The position numbers and the translations under genes are program-made. From Synechococcus sp. CPC35 (GTDB taxonomy: Bacteria > Cyanobacteriota > Cyanobacteriia > PCC-6307 > Cyanobiaceae): DNA of 6,006 nucleotides. Shown one piece after another: positions 1 to 3,100 of the stretch (within the stretch, counting starts at the first letter, position 1; each line of letters opens with the position of its first letter). The notes under the pieces were generated by a model. The model was not told the DNA's origin and did not search any database. It worked only from the letters and a program-made list of their open reading frames with translations. The stretch is taken from NCBI GenBank assembly GCA_002684175.1, contig NYUU01000114.1, positions 1-6,006 of the forward strand, written 5' to 3'.

Positions 1-123
1 CGGCGAGGGCGGCGGCGGCGAGGGCGGCGGCGGCGAGGGCGGTGGTGGCGAGGGCGGCGGCGGCGAGGGCGGCGGCGGCGAGGGTGGTGGCGGGCTTGGC
101 GGCGGCGGCGAGGGCGGCGGCGA
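1..123 (-). repeat. SPPPP linker B (regular 15-base repeat), open at the window edge
   Basis: Residues 1962-2002. After one SPPP the tract is seven complete SPPPP units, with an eighth cut off by the window edge; the DNA repeat is 15 bases (CGG CGG CGG CGA GGG on the + strand). Departures are a few third-position changes (TGG for CGG) and one unit with AGC instead of TCG serine. It is more regular in period than linker A, which mixes 12- and 15-base units. The gene continues beyond base 1, so at least one further segment (another module, a membrane anchor or only the stop) lies downstream. Confidence 0.95.
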
Positions 124-3100
124 CGCGTCCAGGCAGTGTTTGGGGTCGGACATGACCGTCGAGGTCGCGTCTCCAAGGACCGGTTTGAACGTGGTTCCGA
201 AGCCGTCGTTGTCTCCGTCCACCTTGCGGTGCTTTCCGAATGGCGCCATGTTGGATCCCAACCAGAACGCATAGGCGTTCGGCATGTCGATCTCGCCTGC
301 GACCTGCAAATTTTTACTGACGGCACTCAGCACCGCAACGTAGTAGTCGGTGTTGCCAGTGTACTGCGCATCGAACGGTTGCAGTTGCGCATCCCACGTG
401 GAAGTCCCGCTGTTGTAAACAGAGTTTACCACGACGGAGTGCGTGTTCCTGCCGGAGGCTGGACCGTAATCGTAGACGTCGTCGTTGCTGGCGAGGGCTC
501 TTGCAATCGGGATGCTGTTGCTTGTCACGGACAGGTCGGGATGCTTGATCGAGATTGTGCGGCTCGTGATTTCGCTACCCGTGGTGACATTGAAGAAGTA
601 GTTGTCGTTGGTGTTGTTCAAGTCGTTGTCGGCGACGACCAGAACGTCGTAGTGAATCTCGATGTTTGATGAGGCGACCCTTGTCGCGACTGGCGTTCCT
701 CTGTCGTTCTCGTACACCGTTGCGCGTATGAGCGCGTCCGGGCGATGTCCCAACTCGTCCGATGACCGGACGCAGTCGACTTCCGGCTCGATGAACACCG
801 CCACTCCAGCGACTGCGCGGTAGACGTGGATCGCGTCGCTCATTCCGATCTCGGGAGCTTGCACGTGCGCGCGATAGTCGAGGTTGGTGCTCAAGTAACT
901 GCCAGGCGTGGTTTTGGGCAGCACCGTGTTGAGTCCCGGGTTGTACTGCAGTCTTGTAAACTCACAGGGCACGGCCGTTTCCAGTGGATCCGTCGAGATG
1001 GCGCCATTACTGTTTGCGCCACTAACGTAATCACCTCGCGCCGTGATCATGGCGAGGATTGCATTGCCATCGCTTGGAGTAAGCATGCAGTCCCCGTTGG
1101 CGTCTCCGCGCACCTTGTGCGCGTCATTCTCGCACGGCCTGCAGCAACTCGTGTCTTGGCACCCGTCGGAGACGGCCAAGCTCCTTTGCGATAGCCGGCG
1201 CGGCTGTGGGCCCAGAAACTCAGTGTGCCACGCGGGCTTTCCAGCAAGGCGGCGCCTCGTGGGTGTGCCCTTGTGAAAGTACGCACTGCCTGCCAAGGCC
1301 AGGCACGTTGCACAGCCACCCGTATCTTTGTTGGCGTCACTTGTGGCACTCGCCCACGCGACCTGCTCGGGGAATTCCACTTCGATGTACCCAACGTCGC
1401 CGTCTGGCACGCCATCCATGCTTGCTTTCGAAGCTTTGAAGTATCCCAGGTTGACCTCTATCTTGTTGGGGATTGTGGGTCCACTGTATGCGGCCACTAC
1501 CCTGAGCACGCGATTGTTCCGCGCGTTGGGATCTGATCCGTCGTTCTCATAGTTTGTGTTCGGGGTCACATCCCACCAACCGGCTTCCGTGCTTGGATAG
1601 TACGTAAACCAGTTCGAGTTGATGCTGGCAGGCAGAACGATGTTGATCGCCGTCGATTTCAGGTACCTGTGTGTGGGAGAGACTCGTGTGTTGATGTACA
1701 GAATGAAGTCGTCCTCCAATCCCGGAATATCGGGATCGTAGAAGAATGGCGATCTCTGCTCCGCGAGAGTCACGGGCGAACCGGCAAGCGCGTTGGACGT
1801 GCCAACGTCGGCGTCCTGGTCGCTTGCCTTGAGGTTTGCCCACATGTAGAACCCGTCATCCACGGTGTCGTACGGAGGCGAGGCGGCATCAAACGTGTCG
1901 GGCCTCCCACTGCCGTCGGCGTTCGTCCCGGTGCCGGCGCAGATGAACGATTGCACCCTCACGGGGTTGTGGTGATTCGCGTGAAGGGTCACATCGCCAA
2001 CGTTGTTGACGCTGATGATGTTTGGAGATCCGGCCCAGTAAGACACGACGTCGGTGGCAGCAAACCAGCTCGAGTACGATTCCACATTCGAGAAGACGGT
2101 CTGGAGTTGCTTGCCCCCAGCAGTCCGGAAGTATTCCAATGCAAAGGAAGGGTTTGTCCGCGTGGCATTGACTTGCGTGTTGAGGGTGCAGCTGCCAGCG
2201 AGCCCGCCGTTGGCAGTTGGCAGCGAGGTGTGATCACACGTTGGGCTCACTCCACCCGCATAGTCCGCGCTTACGCTATGCGACGAGATCGATTGCCACC
2301 GCGACCCGTGGTAATTGTAATTGAACGCGGACTTGTTGTACGCGGTCGCATCCAGGGTGGCGTTGAAGGGCGTGATGATCACGCCTGTCCAGTTCCAGTT
2401 GCCCGAGTTCCAGCTGGTCCACTCGCTTGGTTGCGAGCCGAACAGGGCGCTGCCCGCAACTGGGTTGGCCGGATCGGGAACGCCGATGCGTTTTTTGTAG
2501 CTCACGGAGTCCACGTCGCTGATGCTGCTCGGGTTGGTTGAGGCGTACGTCATGTAGCTCGTGAGAAACAAGTTGGTGGCCTTGTTGTGTGTGAGCGTGC
2601 CGTAGGAGCTCAGATCAATCTTCTCAAAGCCCACGCCGCAGGGCAGGCTCACAATGGTGGCGTCGTTTCCCAAGGTGGACTCGGTACTTCCAGCAGGGTA
2701 CATCCTCGCCTTTGTTTCCAACGACTGGAGCCGCACGATCCGCGCCACATCGGTGCCTTGGAAAAAGAAGGAGCCAAGCGTCAGGTTGACGTGGATCTTG
2801 ACCTGGTCGCACGCGGTGCCCTCGGTCACGGTGAGCTCGTTGTTCGGTTCCGCATTGTCCACTGTGGCGCAGCGCACGTCGTCCGAGTAGTAGGTGACTT
2901 CCGTGAGAATCTCTCCGGTACCGGCCGCGTAAGCGTTCGGTTCCGAGTTCATGTCGACCTGCGATCCGTCGGAGAAGTACACGATCAACCGGAACTTGGA
3001 TTTGGACACCGTGTAGGTGGGAGAAAACGGCGCAAATGAGGCGCCGTCGTTTGCAGGCGTGAGGTCTTGGCTGTTCAGGTTGGTGGAAATGTTGAACAGG

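Noticed and set aside
1..123. Glycine/glutamate-rich + strand reading of the CGG repeats, or a CRISPR-like array
   Set aside because: The minus register joins seamlessly to SDPKHCLDA at one edge and FIPSAC at the other. The unit is a 12-15-base protein-coding microsatellite without spacers.
1120..1341. Furin cleavage site at the Arg clusters
   Set aside because: Neither TRRRL nor RRLSQRS provides R-x-(K/R)-R, so only a loose basic site can be claimed.
1669..2541. 290-codon open frame on the + strand
   Set aside because: It is antisense to the continuous minus-strand frame, and its product is rich in Arg, Val, Gly and His without domain patterns, as expected for a reverse shadow of a GC-rich gene.
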